Assembly (NCBI RefSeq): GCF_000003815.2
Contig: NC_049981.1
Span: forward strand, 19,721,857 to 19,785,856
From: Branchiostoma floridae
Taxonomy: Eukaryota; Chordata; Leptocardii; Amphioxiformes; Branchiostomatidae
Direction: 5' to 3'
DNA length: 64,000 nucleotides
Below are positions 29,369 to 40,709 of this stretch, piece after piece (the first letter of the stretch is position 1; each line of letters starts with the position of its first letter). Below the pieces are notes generated by a model. That model was given only the letters and a program-made list of their open reading frames with translations. It searched no databases and was not told the origin of the DNA. Both the position numbers and the translations under genes were made by a program.

Positions 29369-31841
29369 GTTTGTATCCAGAAGCCTTTTTACCTCCATGA
29401 AATGTCATGGAATATATTTTCTGTTAGGTGTCTCTGTCTGTGTAGATGTTTACTCAAGAACGGCTGGATGGATTGGTTTCATACTTGTTGTGTTGGTGCG
29501 GTGTGATAAAAGCTTGAAACGATGAGATTTTGGAAGCCGTATCTGTCGTTATAATCGATGTAATAATGTCAGAAATCACCCCTATATTTGAGATATATTG
29601 GTACAGGCATCGTGCTTTATGTGTTTGTTAATGGGCTTAGCTGCAAGCAGATGGTGAGGTGATTTCTATGACAGCTGTATGGGGAACCCCCATTAGTTTT
29701 ATGCGTTACGCGGACGTTTCGTTAGTATGTAATTGGATGTATTACATATCTAATATGTGGATGTGTTAGGTAATCCCTTATCTGAAAAGTTGTTGCGTAT
29801 AGCAACTGGTTAGGGTAATGTAATATTTAACTCCTTAAAGCAACTGTTTCCCGATGCTGGGCAACTGTTTCCCGATGCTGGACAATTTGAATATGATAAA
29901 TTACTTTATATTTAGCCACTTGTGCCTTTGGGGACCTGGTGTGTTATACTTCGTTTGCGCTGTTAGATTTTGTGCTCCGCGTGGCTTATGCTGATGTTGT
30001 GTTGGTAAGTACTTGCATTATTATATATCGGGCACCAACTTGTCCCCGTATCCTACATGTAGGTATTGGTTGACGGATATTTCATGTCATTTTGGTTGTG
30101 TTGATGATGTGTTTGTATCCTGTATTGTATTTCTTGTATTGCATTATTGAATATTATGACAAAGCATACAGTTGCGATTTTACCCAGTATGTAGAACATA
30201 ATGTCTGTCTTGGAAAATGAGTGGTTACTGTCTGTGGTATTCGCACCTATATTTTGTTCCCGTTTGCGATATTTAAATGATTACACCACTTCTTTCCCAT
30301 AACATATATAACTTTTACTCTCAAATACAACCAACTATAAACATACATACCATCCACAAAAAAGCAATAAATATTTCATGCAGGTATGAGGTCCCCGAAC
30401 TCTAGTTTATGTATTTTTCAAAATAGCCTACCAGGATTTGCTGCAATGCTGATGAGGGCTCATATAGACTAGGTGGCATTTGTGGCTGGATAACTGGAGC
30501 TCCTGAAACGTGCCGTGCAAAGTAGTGTGAAATCTAGGCTGTATAGTTGGGACGGGAAGTATTTGTAGTGTTGGGTAGGAACGTGTTAGGCAGTGTCTTG
30601 GTTGCTTAGTTTCAAATATATTCGCTTTTGCGCGACAGTATGGCCTTATTGAGATACGCACAAAGCTCCAACGATGTTCTTCATGAAGTAGTTTTTACAT
30701 TGTCTGATAATGATAATGAGTCTAGATTTGGACTCATTTGCCTGACTAGGCTACATGACCAAACCACGTTACTTTACACTAAAAGCCATGTACACCAAAC
30801 CGTTGTTTCAGGTGCAGTTTTTTGTCCATACGGTGATCGTTGGAGGGCACTTCGCCGCTTCACTGTGTCAACGCTTCGGTTCTTTGGTATGGGGACTACC
30901 ATCTTAGAGGACAAGATTCAGGAGGAGTGTCGTCACTTCTGCAGCACACTGCGGCTTCTAGTGGGACAGCCTGTGGACCTCAGGTATCGTCTGGAAACTT
31001 CTGTGTCTAACATCATCGTCTCCATGGCGGTAGGGAAGAGGTTTGAGTACGGAGACCCGAAATTTGGTCGTTTGCAAGCACTTGCTGAACGGATCAATGT
31101 GACATTCTATAAACTATACATCGTAAACTGTTTCCCCATGCTCCGCTTCTTTCCGGGCTTCAGGAAAATGTACAACGAATTGATGGATCTGACAGCAGAA
31201 CTCTACAACTACATCCGTGAGCACATCGGTCAGCACGGAAACACAGCGCCGGATGAAATCCGGGACTTTATCGACGCCTTCAACAAGACAAAACAGGGCT
31301 TCCTGCCCGACATGACTCTGACGTACTTAATCGCTGATTTGTTTTCCGCGGGAACAGAAACCTCTTCCCTTACCTTATGCTGGGGTTTCCTGTACCTCAC
31401 GGCGTATCCTGACGTACAGGAGAAGGTTCAAGCCGAGCTGGACAGGGTTGTTGGGCGGGATCGTCCTCCAACCTTCAGCGACAGGATCAACCTGCCGTAC
31501 ACGGAGGCCACCATCAGGGAGATCCAGCGCATCGCCACTATCATCCCAATCCTCCCACATCGCACGTCCGACGACACTACCTTGCTCGGGTACGACATTC
31601 CTGCAGGTACAAACGTGTTCGTCAACCTGTGGGACCTCCACATGGACCCGAGCCGCTGGCCGGACCCACACAGGTTCGACCCCGCCAGGTTCCTGGGCGA
31701 GAACGGACGGGTACTGACACACGACGCCTTCATGCCGTTTTCAACAGGTAACATTGTGCCTATTATCTTGAACAATCAATCGTGGAAAATAGATTATATG
31801 TCGAACATATGAATATGCATCTGTCTGCATGCCTTATTTGT

Positions 31842-31901
<60 letters not shown>

Positions 31902-32233
31902 TGTGTGTGTGTGCGTATTCATACCCGTTGACTTAAACATACCATGTGTCCGTCCGGGTTAAACATACCTGTTTCTATCATATTCTACCTTCGGTTCACG
32001 TCACTTTAAACACGCAGGGAAATATCATTTTCATGGTCATTTCCTCTGCTGTAGGATATCGCAGGTGTTGGGGTGAACAGATGGGGAAGATGGAGTTATT
32101 CTTGTTCCTCGCCAACACCCTACAACAGTTCACCCTGAAGTTACCGGAGGGTGCAGAGCCTGATTTCCACGGCATCAGCACTGCTTTCATTTACCCTCGT
32201 CCATTCAGCCTTATTGTAACTAATCGGGAGTAG
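28993..32233 (+). CDS. CYP2-like cytochrome P450, complete (three exons)
   Basis: Microsomal mono-oxygenase: a haem-thiolate enzyme taking electrons from P450 reductase. Exons 28993-29368, 30812-31747 and 32055-32233 join in phase 1 and encode 496 residues, the usual length. Order: N-terminal membrane anchor (VVLICFLAFLVSLVVV, residues about 17-32), proline hinge PPGPPGWPVLGNL, I-helix oxygen-activating AGTETSS, K-helix ExxR (REIQR), meander DPARF, and the haem loop FSTGYRRCWGEQ with the Cys ligand, split by the last intron at its glycine. Start: ATG 28993 directly precedes the anchor. A possible poly(A) signal AATAAA lies at 32827-32832. Hemicentin lies tail-away on the opposite strand. Family CYP2 by motif pattern; the substrate cannot be read from sequence. 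Confidence 0.94.
29390..30406 (-). mobile_element. Repeat element copy 2, inverted relative to copy 1
   Basis: Starts TACCTCCATGAAATGTCATG and ends CCCCGAACTCTAGT, the reverse complement of copy 1. Shared internal blocks include AAGAACGGCTGGATGGATTG and ATATTGGTACAGGCATCGTG. It fills most of P450 intron 1. Confidence 0.75.
30812..31747 (+). CDS. P450 exon 2 (large central exon)
   Basis: 936 nt from FCPYGDRWRALRRF (helix C haem-propionate Trp/Arg) through I-helix and ExxR to FSTG. Acceptor TTGTTTCAG, donor GTAACA. Confidence 0.93.
31841..31916. repeat. (GT)n microsatellite
   Basis: About 36 GT dinucleotides with minor interruptions in P450 intron 2. Confidence 0.95.
32055..32233 (+). CDS. 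P450 exon 3
   Basis: Begins GYRRCWGEQMG with the haem-binding Cys and ends PRPFSLIVTNRE, TAG 32231-32233. Acceptor CTGCTGTAG. Confidence 0.93.
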
Positions 32234-32984
32234 TTAAGTATGGCTACAGGTATCCTTTAGTCTACAACACAGTCTACTTGATCTTCTACATGTATAGTAC
32301 ACTCTGAATTGCAAAGACATGAGTTGTATAAGTGCTTGTAAGTCATCATCATAAGTAAGTAATAGACTATTGGTAAAGAAGCACATCAAGCACACGGCTT
32401 GATTAAGGTTGTTGGCAATGAGTTGTAGTTAAGCTATATATATCTAACTCGTAAGAAGTTCCTCATATTTCTTAAAGATGAAAGGAAGAGATAAAAACGC
32501 CATGACATCAGTGCTAATCAGACGTATATTTAGACTCACATCACAATTCAATAACTAAACTAAGAGAAGTATTTTGCTGTTCTTAAGACGGACAGTTCGG
32601 CACTTGTCATTTCATAAGATAATTCTCGCAAAAGAAGTTTGCATCAGTTTTGTTGATCACTGTTCTGGTGCAAGTCTACCAATAGTAAGGCCGTTTTATC
32701 AATTATTGATAGAAAATTTTACGACAGTCTAGTATTTGTAGGACGAGTAATATGTTTCCTTGAGTCTGAAAAGAAACGTGTCATTTAGACTTTAAAAAAA
32801 TGTACATGTAATCATTGGTGGAATACAATAAAATACGTCAACATTAAATCCGTCTCAAGTTTAATGAGTAAATGACTACATTGTATGGTGTTAGTATATG
32901 AGAATCAAATTTGGTATGAGAAGTTGTGTGGATAGAACGGTGAAGTATGAGGTTACAATATTCACTACCATTATCTCCTTGGAA
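32234..32984. other. P450 3' flank, no other gene seen
   Basis: Contains the likely P450 3' UTR up to AATAAA at 32827-32832. I searched for a first HDHD2 exon here by eye and found none. Confidence 0.5.
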
Positions 32985-34848
32985 ACTAGAGTTCGGCGAC
33001 CTCATACCTCCATGAAAATTTAGAGCTTTCGTAAATTCCATGCAATTGACTAAAACTATTTATGTTTATGTTAACTAACTTATTATGTTTAATCCAAGGA
33101 TGTCTCTCCATACAGTTGCATGTAAAATAGACAGTGAAGGCAGGTTCATTTTTGCTAATATACAAGTACAAAATAAGAAATTTAGTTTGATCAATGTTTA
33201 CGCGCCTAATAATGAAACTCTACAGATTGCCTTCTTTCAAAATTTAAAACATAAAATTACCCACTTCTGTGAAGGAGATATTTTGCTTGGAGGAGATCTA
33301 AACATAGCTCTACAGGTGTACGATAAGGAGGGAGGCAAGCCTGTAATAGAAAAAAAAACATGTTATCAAAGAGATAGAGTCATTAATGGATTGCTTTTCC
33401 CTAAAGGATATATGGAGAGAACAAAACTTGAATACAAGACGATATACTTGGAATAACGCAGATTATTCCATTAAATGCAGGTTAGATTATTGGTTGATAG
33501 AGGTAAATGAAGATAAGATTGCTAAAACCGACATAATAAATGCACCTGTTCCAGACCACAGGGCTGTATCATTAACCCTTACGTCTTCCTGTTATAAACC
33601 AAGAGGTCCTGGGTTTTGGAAGTTTAATAACTCTTTATTGTCTGATGAAACATTTACAGTCCAGTTGAAAAATAAAATTGTTGTATGTAGCCGATATTAT
33701 TCATATATAAACGACCTGTCTTTAAAATGGGATATGATAAAACTGGAAATTAGAGGGTTTACTATAAAATATGCAAAACAAAAAGCCAAAGAAAATAGAG
33801 ATTTGGAAAGAGAACTAGAACTCCAACTTAACGAACTACAGAAAGACTGTGACTTAAACCCGACAAAAATAGCTTTGTCAAACCTTACAAAAGTAAAACA
33901 AAAATTAAGTGAGATTCACACTCAAAGAACAAAAGGGGCAATGATTAGAAGTAAAAGTAAATGGTGTGAAGAAGGGGAGAGGAACACAAGATATTTTCTA
34001 AATTTAGAAAGGAGAAATTACGAACAAAAAAACATTACTGAAATTATAAAAGAAGACGACACAGTTGTTACAAACGCAAAAAAAATTTTGTTATTACAAG
34101 CTGAATATTATAAAAAAAGGTACACATCATCCAACTGTGATCCAAACAAGATAGAATTTTTACCCTTCTTTCAACCAAACAACATACCAAAATTATCTGA
34201 CATAGAAAAAAAAAGATGTGAAGGGGAAATCCTTAAAAGGGAGCTTAATATTGCTTTGCAGCAACTGAATAGGAAAAAAAATAAATCCCCAGGAAGCGAT
34301 GGTTTAACAACAGAATTCTACGTACATTTCTGGCAGTACTTAGAAAAAGACCTCCTTTTAGCTGCAAATTATGCCTTTAGAAAAGGTGAATTACCAGTGT
34401 CACAGAAACGAGGAGTAATTCATTTAATACCAAAAAAGGATAGCGACTTAAGGAAACTTGGAAATTGGCGCCCTATTACACTTTTAAATGTTGATTATAA
34501 ACTCATAAGTAAAACTTTAGCGAATAGACTAGAACCTCTCTTGCCAAAGTTGATACATCCAGACCAAACAGGTTTTATAAAAGGAAGACAAATATTCACT
34601 AATGTAAGACATATTGCTGATTTCATGGAGTACACAAAAATGTATAATTTGCCTGCCCTTGCCTTATTCATCGACTTTAAAAAAGCCTTCGATACAATTG
34701 AGCGTAAAGTTATCATTAAAACATTAGAAACAATGAATCTTGGAAAAAAACTTCATTGACTGGGTCAAACTACTGTACAAAAATGCCATTAGTTGTGTTA
34801 TTAACAACTGGTTTTTCGTCGCCGTGGTTTGATGTAAGTAGAGGGGTA

Positions 34849-34998
34849 NNNNNNNNNNNNNNNNNNNNNNNNNNNNNNNNNNNNNNNNNNNNNNNNNNNN
34901 NNNNNNNNNNNNNNNNNNNNNNNNNNNNNNNNNNNNNNNNNNNNNNNNNNNNNNNNNNNNNNNNNNNNNNNNNNNNNNNNNNNNNNNNNNNNNNNNNN
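34849..34998. other. Assembly gap (150 N)
   Basis: Unsequenced; inside the L1-like element, over the expected RT catalytic box. Confidence 0.99.
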
Positions 34999-35861
34999 GT
35001 CAAAGATGAAAACTCCGCTAAAAGCTTACTAGACATTCTAGATCATTTTAAACTCTGTAGTGGCCTAGAGGTCAGTAAAAAAAAACTAAAGCTATGTGGA
35101 TGGGAGCAAGCAGACATAGGATCGATGAGCCTTTGGAGGTTCTGTGGCCACGTGGGCCTATATATGCACTGGGTACTTATTTCTCATACAACCAGGAAGA
35201 CTGTGATAAGTTAAACTTTGATTATCACCTGAAAGCTATGGAGAAACTGTTAAATGTATGGAGGATAAGAGATCTAACTACAATTGGGAGAATTGTTCTT
35301 GTTAAAACACTTGGTATTTCTAAACTAATTTAGAATTGTACGGTTCTGCCGGTTCCCGCTGGCTTTTCTGAGAAAGTAAATGGTTATATTTTCAAATTTA
35401 TTTGGGATGAAAAAAAGCCAAAGGTGAAAATGAAGACAGTAATAGGGAAAAAAGACCAAGGTGGTCTAACTATGGTGGATTTTTCCATTAAATGTAAAGC
35501 CCTTAAGGCGTCATGGATTAAGAGACTCGAGAAAAGTGAAAGTTGTTCCTATATGTTAAGTCAGTGGGGAGGGAAATTACTATTTCAATGTAACTATGAT
35601 ATAACATGTTCAGATCTATCTAATTTACCATTGTTCTACTGTCAAGTACTGCAGGCTTGGCAGTCGATTGTGCAATCGGTTCCGAAATCTAAAGATGACA
35701 TAAGTAAACAAATTATCTGGAATAACAGATTTATATTAGTAGGCCGGAAATCTGTATTGTACAACCGGTGGTGCCAAGCTGGTATTCTGAAAATATGTGA
35801 TGTTATGTCAAGCGAGTGGTAACTTCCTAACATTGGGTGAGCTGGCCCAGAAACATGAAAT

Positions 35862-36325
35862 NNNNNNNNNNNNNNNNNNNNNNNNNNNNNNNNNNNNNNN
35901 NNNNNNNNNNNNNNNNNNNNNNNNNNNNNNNNNNNNNNNNNNNNNNNNNNNNNNNNNNNNNNNNNNNNNNNNNNNNNNNNNNNNNNNNNNNNNNNNNNNN
36001 NNNNNNNNNNNNNNNNNNNNNNNNNNNNNNNNNNNNNNNNNNNNNNNNNNNNNNNNNNNNNNNNNNNNNNNNNNNNNNNNNNNNNNNNNNNNNNNNNNNN
36101 NNNNNNNNNNNNNNNNNNNNNNNNNNNNNNNNNNNNNNNNNNNNNNNNNNNNNNNNNNNNNNNNNNNNNNNNNNNNNNNNNNNNNNNNNNNNNNNNNNNN
36201 NNNNNNNNNNNNNNNNNNNNNNNNNNNNNNNNNNNNNNNNNNNNNNNNNNNNNNNNNNNNNNNNNNNNNNNNNNNNNNNNNNNNNNNNNNNNNNNNNNNN
36301 NNNNNNNNNNNNNNNNNNNNNNNNN
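35862..36325. other. Assembly gap (464 N)
   Basis: Unsequenced; near the 3' end of the L1-like element. Confidence 0.99.
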
Positions 36326-37745
36326 TTTCAGAACATATTGTATTAACGAAAACTGATATTATGTATGGTAAGGTTAACAAGCAGAAAATGAATAAATACT
36401 TGAATCAATGTTTATTACATGCAAAATATGCCATATTTAAGAATGTATCTTCGAATACTAAGCCTTATTTTTGTGACACAATCTTCTGTTATTAACTTTC
36501 GAGACCAACATTCTTTGTAATAAGTTACTCCTCATTATGTATATCATGTTATATTAGGGGGCTTGCCACAGGGTTTCTTTTTTGTATTTGAAAGTTATAT
36601 TGAATTAAAAAAAAATAAAAAAAAAAAAATAAAAAAAAAAAAATAAAAAAAAATTGACTAAAACATTAACATAATTTATGCATGGTGTTGTTAATCATTG
36701 AATAACGTACATATGTCACAATTATAAAATTCCCATTATTAATCATAAAGTGGTTTTGCAATTTTTGCATAAATTATGCAAATAAGTTCCTCATTACCAT
36801 ATTTGGTATCTGCTTATATTCCACCTATCATAATCAACAATGTGTTACATGTATTGAGGTCCAGTTCTTGAAAACAATGGAACTAAACAATTTCCTCATT
36901 AATTATGCAAATAAAGTCCTCATTTGCATAACATGTATATCATTATGAACATCTTTGCCTAAGCTACCTGCATGCCTAAAATGCAGGCAATCCGTTGTTC
37001 CTTTCTGCAGTTATCCTCTTTGGAGTGTCTTGACAAAAACACCCCTGCACTTCTACAATTAAATGTTAGGGGGCTGAAACTTGCCCCACTTGTTTATGGC
37101 GCTAAAAGCTATCTACCACCTAAATGTCAAGACCATAGCATGTCTGGAACAAGAGATACATTGAAAAACTGCTATGATAGAATATTCTCATTAATTATGC
37201 AAATGTACTCCTATTTTGCATAATTAGTATCTTATCTTGTAAAACATTGTCTAAGGTACCTACATACCAAAAATGATGAAAATCCGTTGTTCCCTTCTTG
37301 AGTTATCCTCTTCAGAAGTTTTTGACAAAAATGCCCCTGCTATCCCATAACTAGACGCTAGGGGGCCCAAACTTATGTCATTTCTTCCTGAGCACGAGAG
37401 CTATCTAATACTGAAAAATCGTGACCATAGCATGTTCAGAACACCAAGATAGCAAAACCGGAAGTTGCGCTGCAGTACCAAGGGGAGCCGCTAGGGGGCC
37501 CAAAATCTAATCATTTCCAGCTTTCATCACACACTACCAACACACCGAGTATGAAACCAATCCACCCAACCCTTCATAAGTTATGCTGACCACAAATATG
37601 CGGACACACAGACAGACACACACACAGACACACACACAGACACACCAAAAACTATACCTCCATTTTTTTCATGGAGGTAACTAAGTACACTTAAGTACAC
37701 ACTGATAAGCACGAGGATGCGGTCTTTGTAGTAGCCTCACGTCGG

Positions 37746-38644
37746 NNNNNNNNNNNNNNNNNNNNNNNNNNNNNNNNNNNNNNNNNNNNNNNNNNNNNNN
37801 NNNNNNNNNNNNNNNNNNNNNNNNNNNNNNNNNNNNNNNNNNNNNNNNNNNNNNNNNNNNNNNNNNNNNNNNNNNNNNNNNNNNNNNNNNNNNNNNNNNN
37901 NNNNNNNNNNNNNNNNNNNNNNNNNNNNNNNNNNNNNNNNNNNNNNNNNNNNNNNNNNNNNNNNNNNNNNNNNNNNNNNNNNNNNNNNNNNNNNNNNNNN
38001 NNNNNNNNNNNNNNNNNNNNNNNNNNNNNNNNNNNNNNNNNNNNNNNNNNNNNNNNNNNNNNNNNNNNNNNNNNNNNNNNNNNNNNNNNNNNNNNNNNNN
38101 NNNNNNNNNNNNNNNNNNNNNNNNNNNNNNNNNNNNNNNNNNNNNNNNNNNNNNNNNNNNNNNNNNNNNNNNNNNNNNNNNNNNNNNNNNNNNNNNNNNN
38201 NNNNNNNNNNNNNNNNNNNNNNNNNNNNNNNNNNNNNNNNNNNNNNNNNNNNNNNNNNNNNNNNNNNNNNNNNNNNNNNNNNNNNNNNNNNNNNNNNNNN
38301 NNNNNNNNNNNNNNNNNNNNNNNNNNNNNNNNNNNNNNNNNNNNNNNNNNNNNNNNNNNNNNNNNNNNNNNNNNNNNNNNNNNNNNNNNNNNNNNNNNNN
38401 NNNNNNNNNNNNNNNNNNNNNNNNNNNNNNNNNNNNNNNNNNNNNNNNNNNNNNNNNNNNNNNNNNNNNNNNNNNNNNNNNNNNNNNNNNNNNNNNNNNN
38501 NNNNNNNNNNNNNNNNNNNNNNNNNNNNNNNNNNNNNNNNNNNNNNNNNNNNNNNNNNNNNNNNNNNNNNNNNNNNNNNNNNNNNNNNNNNNNNNNNNNN
38601 NNNNNNNNNNNNNNNNNNNNNNNNNNNNNNNNNNNNNNNNNNNN
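37746..38644. other. Assembly gap (899 N)
   Basis: Unsequenced; between forward copy 3 and reverse copy 4 of the repeat element, i.e. at the centre of a large palindrome. The missing first HDHD2 exon could be here. Confidence 0.99.
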
Positions 38645-39540
38645 CGCATTAGTGCTATAGGTCAGGCTCGGCATGGCTTTGCCATCTCGTGTTCTGAACA
38701 AGCTATGGTCCCAATTTTTATGTGTTACATAGCTCTTGCGCTCAGAAATAAGTGACATAAGTTTGGGCCCCTTAGCGTCTAGTTTTGGGATAGCAGGGGC
38801 ATTTTTGTCAAAAACTTCTGAAGACGATAACTCAAGAAAGGAACAGCGGATTTTCATGATTTTTGGTATGTAGGTACCTCAGACAATGTTGTACAAAATG
38901 AAATACTAATTATGCAAAATCATATTACATTTGCATAATTAATGAGAATATTCTATCATAGCAGTTTTTTCTATGTATCTCTTGTCCCTGACGTGATATG
39001 GTCTTGACATTTAAGTGGTAGATAGCTTTTAGTGTCATGACAAAGTGGGGCAAGTTTCAGCCCCCTAACATTTAATTTGGGAACTGCAGGGGCGTTTTTG
39101 TCAAGACGTTCCAATGAGGATAACTGCAGAAAGGATTGACGGATTGGCATCATATTAGGCATGCGGGTACCTTAGGCAAAGATGTTCATAATGATATACA
39201 TGTTATGCAAATGAGAGCTTAATTTGCATAATTAATGAGGAAATTGTATGATTCCATTTTTTTCAATAACTGGACTTCAATAAATGTAACACATGTTAAT
39301 TATGATAGGTAGAATATAAGCAGATACCAAATATGGTAATGAGGAACTTATTTGCATAATTTATGTAAAAATTGCAAAACCGCTGTATGATCAATAATTG
39401 GAATTTTATAATTGTGACATGTGTACGTTAGTCAATGATGAACAACACCATGCATAAATTATGTTCATGTGTTAGTCAATTTCTTGAAATTTATGAAAGC
39501 TCTAAATTTTCATGGAGGTATGAGGTCGCCGAACTCTAGT
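38645..39540 (-). mobile_element. Repeat element copy 4 (reverse)
   Basis: Reverse-oriented relative to copy 3, ends TCGCCGAACTCTAGT at 39540. Near 39460-39490 it holds the uninterrupted version of the site at which the L1-like element entered copy 3. Its other end is hidden by the gap. Confidence 0.75.
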
Positions 39541-40577
39541 TTACCCTGCGTTTGTGTGTGTGTGTGTGTCTGTCTGCCTGTCAACAAGATAACTCAAAAA
39601 CGGCTTGATGGATTGGTGTCATATTTGGTGTGTTGGTGGGGTGTGACGAAAGCTAGAAGTGATTAGATTTTGGGCCCCCTAGCGGCTTCCCTTGGTACTG
39701 CAGCGCCACTTCCGGTTTTGCTATCTCGTGTTCTGAACAAGATATGGTCCCAATTTTTGGGTGTTAGATAGCTCTTGTGCTCAGGAATAAGTGACATAAG
39801 TTTGGGCCCCCTAGCGTCTGGTTTTGGGATAGCAGGGGCTTTTTTGTTAGAAACTTCTGAAGTGGATAACTCAAGAAGGAAACAATGGATTTTCATGATT
39901 TTTGGTATGTAGGTACCTCAGACAATGTTATACAAGATGAAATACAAATTATGCAAAATTATATTACATTTGCATAATTAATGAGCTTATTCTATCATAG
40001 CAGTTTTTTAATGTATCTCTTGTACCGGACATGATATGGTTTTGATATTTGGGTGGTAGATAGCTTTCAACGTCATGGCAAAGCGGGGCAAGTTTCAGCC
40101 CCCTAACATTTAATTGTGGAACTGCAGGGGTGTTTTTGTCAAGACACTCCAAAGAGGATAACTATAGAAAGGAATGATGGATTGCCATCATTTTTGGCAT
40201 TCAGGTAGCTTAGGCAAAGATGTTTATAATGATATACATTTTAAGCAAATGAAGACTTAATTTGCATAATTAATGAGGAAATTGTACAATTCCATTGTTT
40301 TCAATAGCTGAATTGAAGTAAATGTAACACATGTAATTTATGATAGGTGAGAGATAAGCAGATACCAAATATGCAAATGAGGAACTGATTTGCATAATAT
40401 ATACAGAAATAGCAAATCCACATAATGACTAATATTGGGAATTTCATAATTGTGACATGTGCACGTTAGTCAATAATGAACATCGCCCATACATACATTA
40501 TGTAAATGGTAGTCATTTGCATGAAATTTACAAAAGCTCTAAATTTTCATGGAGGTATGAGGTCGCCGAACTCTAGT
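39541..40577 (-). mobile_element. Repeat element copy 5 (reverse), abutting copy 4
   Basis: Head-to-tail with copy 4 and about 1.04 kb long, which gives the full element length. Ends TCGCCGAACTCTAGT at 40577, only 57 bp before the HDHD2 exon. Confidence 0.75.
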
Positions 40578-40634
40578 TATTTTATTTAGGCATCAGGCTT
40601 ATCAGGCTTGTAAATGTATTGTTTTCTACCACAG

Positions 40635-40709
40635 ACTCAGGCAGTGTCCTCTGAAGGTCAAGTTTGTCACCAACACAACAAAGGAGTCCAAGCAGATGCT
40701 GGTGGACAG
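40635..40709 (+). CDS. HDHD2: HDHD2 exon with motif II
   Basis: 75 nt, phase 2 to 2; [17 protein letters not shown]. Acceptor TTTTCTACCACAG, donor GTGTGT. Confidence 0.86.

Larger units (their letters stand above)
33057..36651 (+). mobile_element. L1/Tx1-like LINE, 5'-truncated and frameshifted
   Basis: Begins within the apurinic endonuclease domain (INVYAPNNE, LLGGDLNIAL), continues through the RT (NKSPGSDGLTTEFY, NWRPITLLNVDYKLISKTLA, DQTGFIKGRQIFTNVRHIAD, FIDFKKAFDTIE) and a C-terminal region, ending in an A-rich tail at 36608-36651. The 13-bp target duplication AATTGACTAAAAC is at 33044-33056 and 36652-36664. Frame changes near 33430 and 34755 and around 35200 make it defective; the catalytic box would lie in the N run 34849-34998. 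A second N run is at 35862-36325. Confidence 0.9.
32985..37681 (+). mobile_element. Repeat element copy 3, split by an L1-like insertion
   Basis: Left end ACTAGAGTTCGGCGACCTCA at 32985; right end with hairpin CCTCCATTTTTTTCATGGAGG near 37656-37678. The element proper is 32985-33056 plus 36665-37681. Its AT-rich interior has many AATTATGCAAAT-type words and shares TGCAGTTATCCTCTTTGGAG and GTTAGGGGGCTGAAACTTGC with copies 4 and 5. Confidence 0.75.

Noticed and set aside
35797-38857. Long open frames made mostly of X across the N runs
   Set aside because: Unsequenced bases create artificial open frames; nothing can be said about coding.
26339-40577. Helitron identity for the ACTAGAGTTCGG repeat family
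   Set aside because: One end reads CTAGT, as in Helitrons, but the required hairpin is at the opposite end and no TC start is consistent, so I left the family unclassified.
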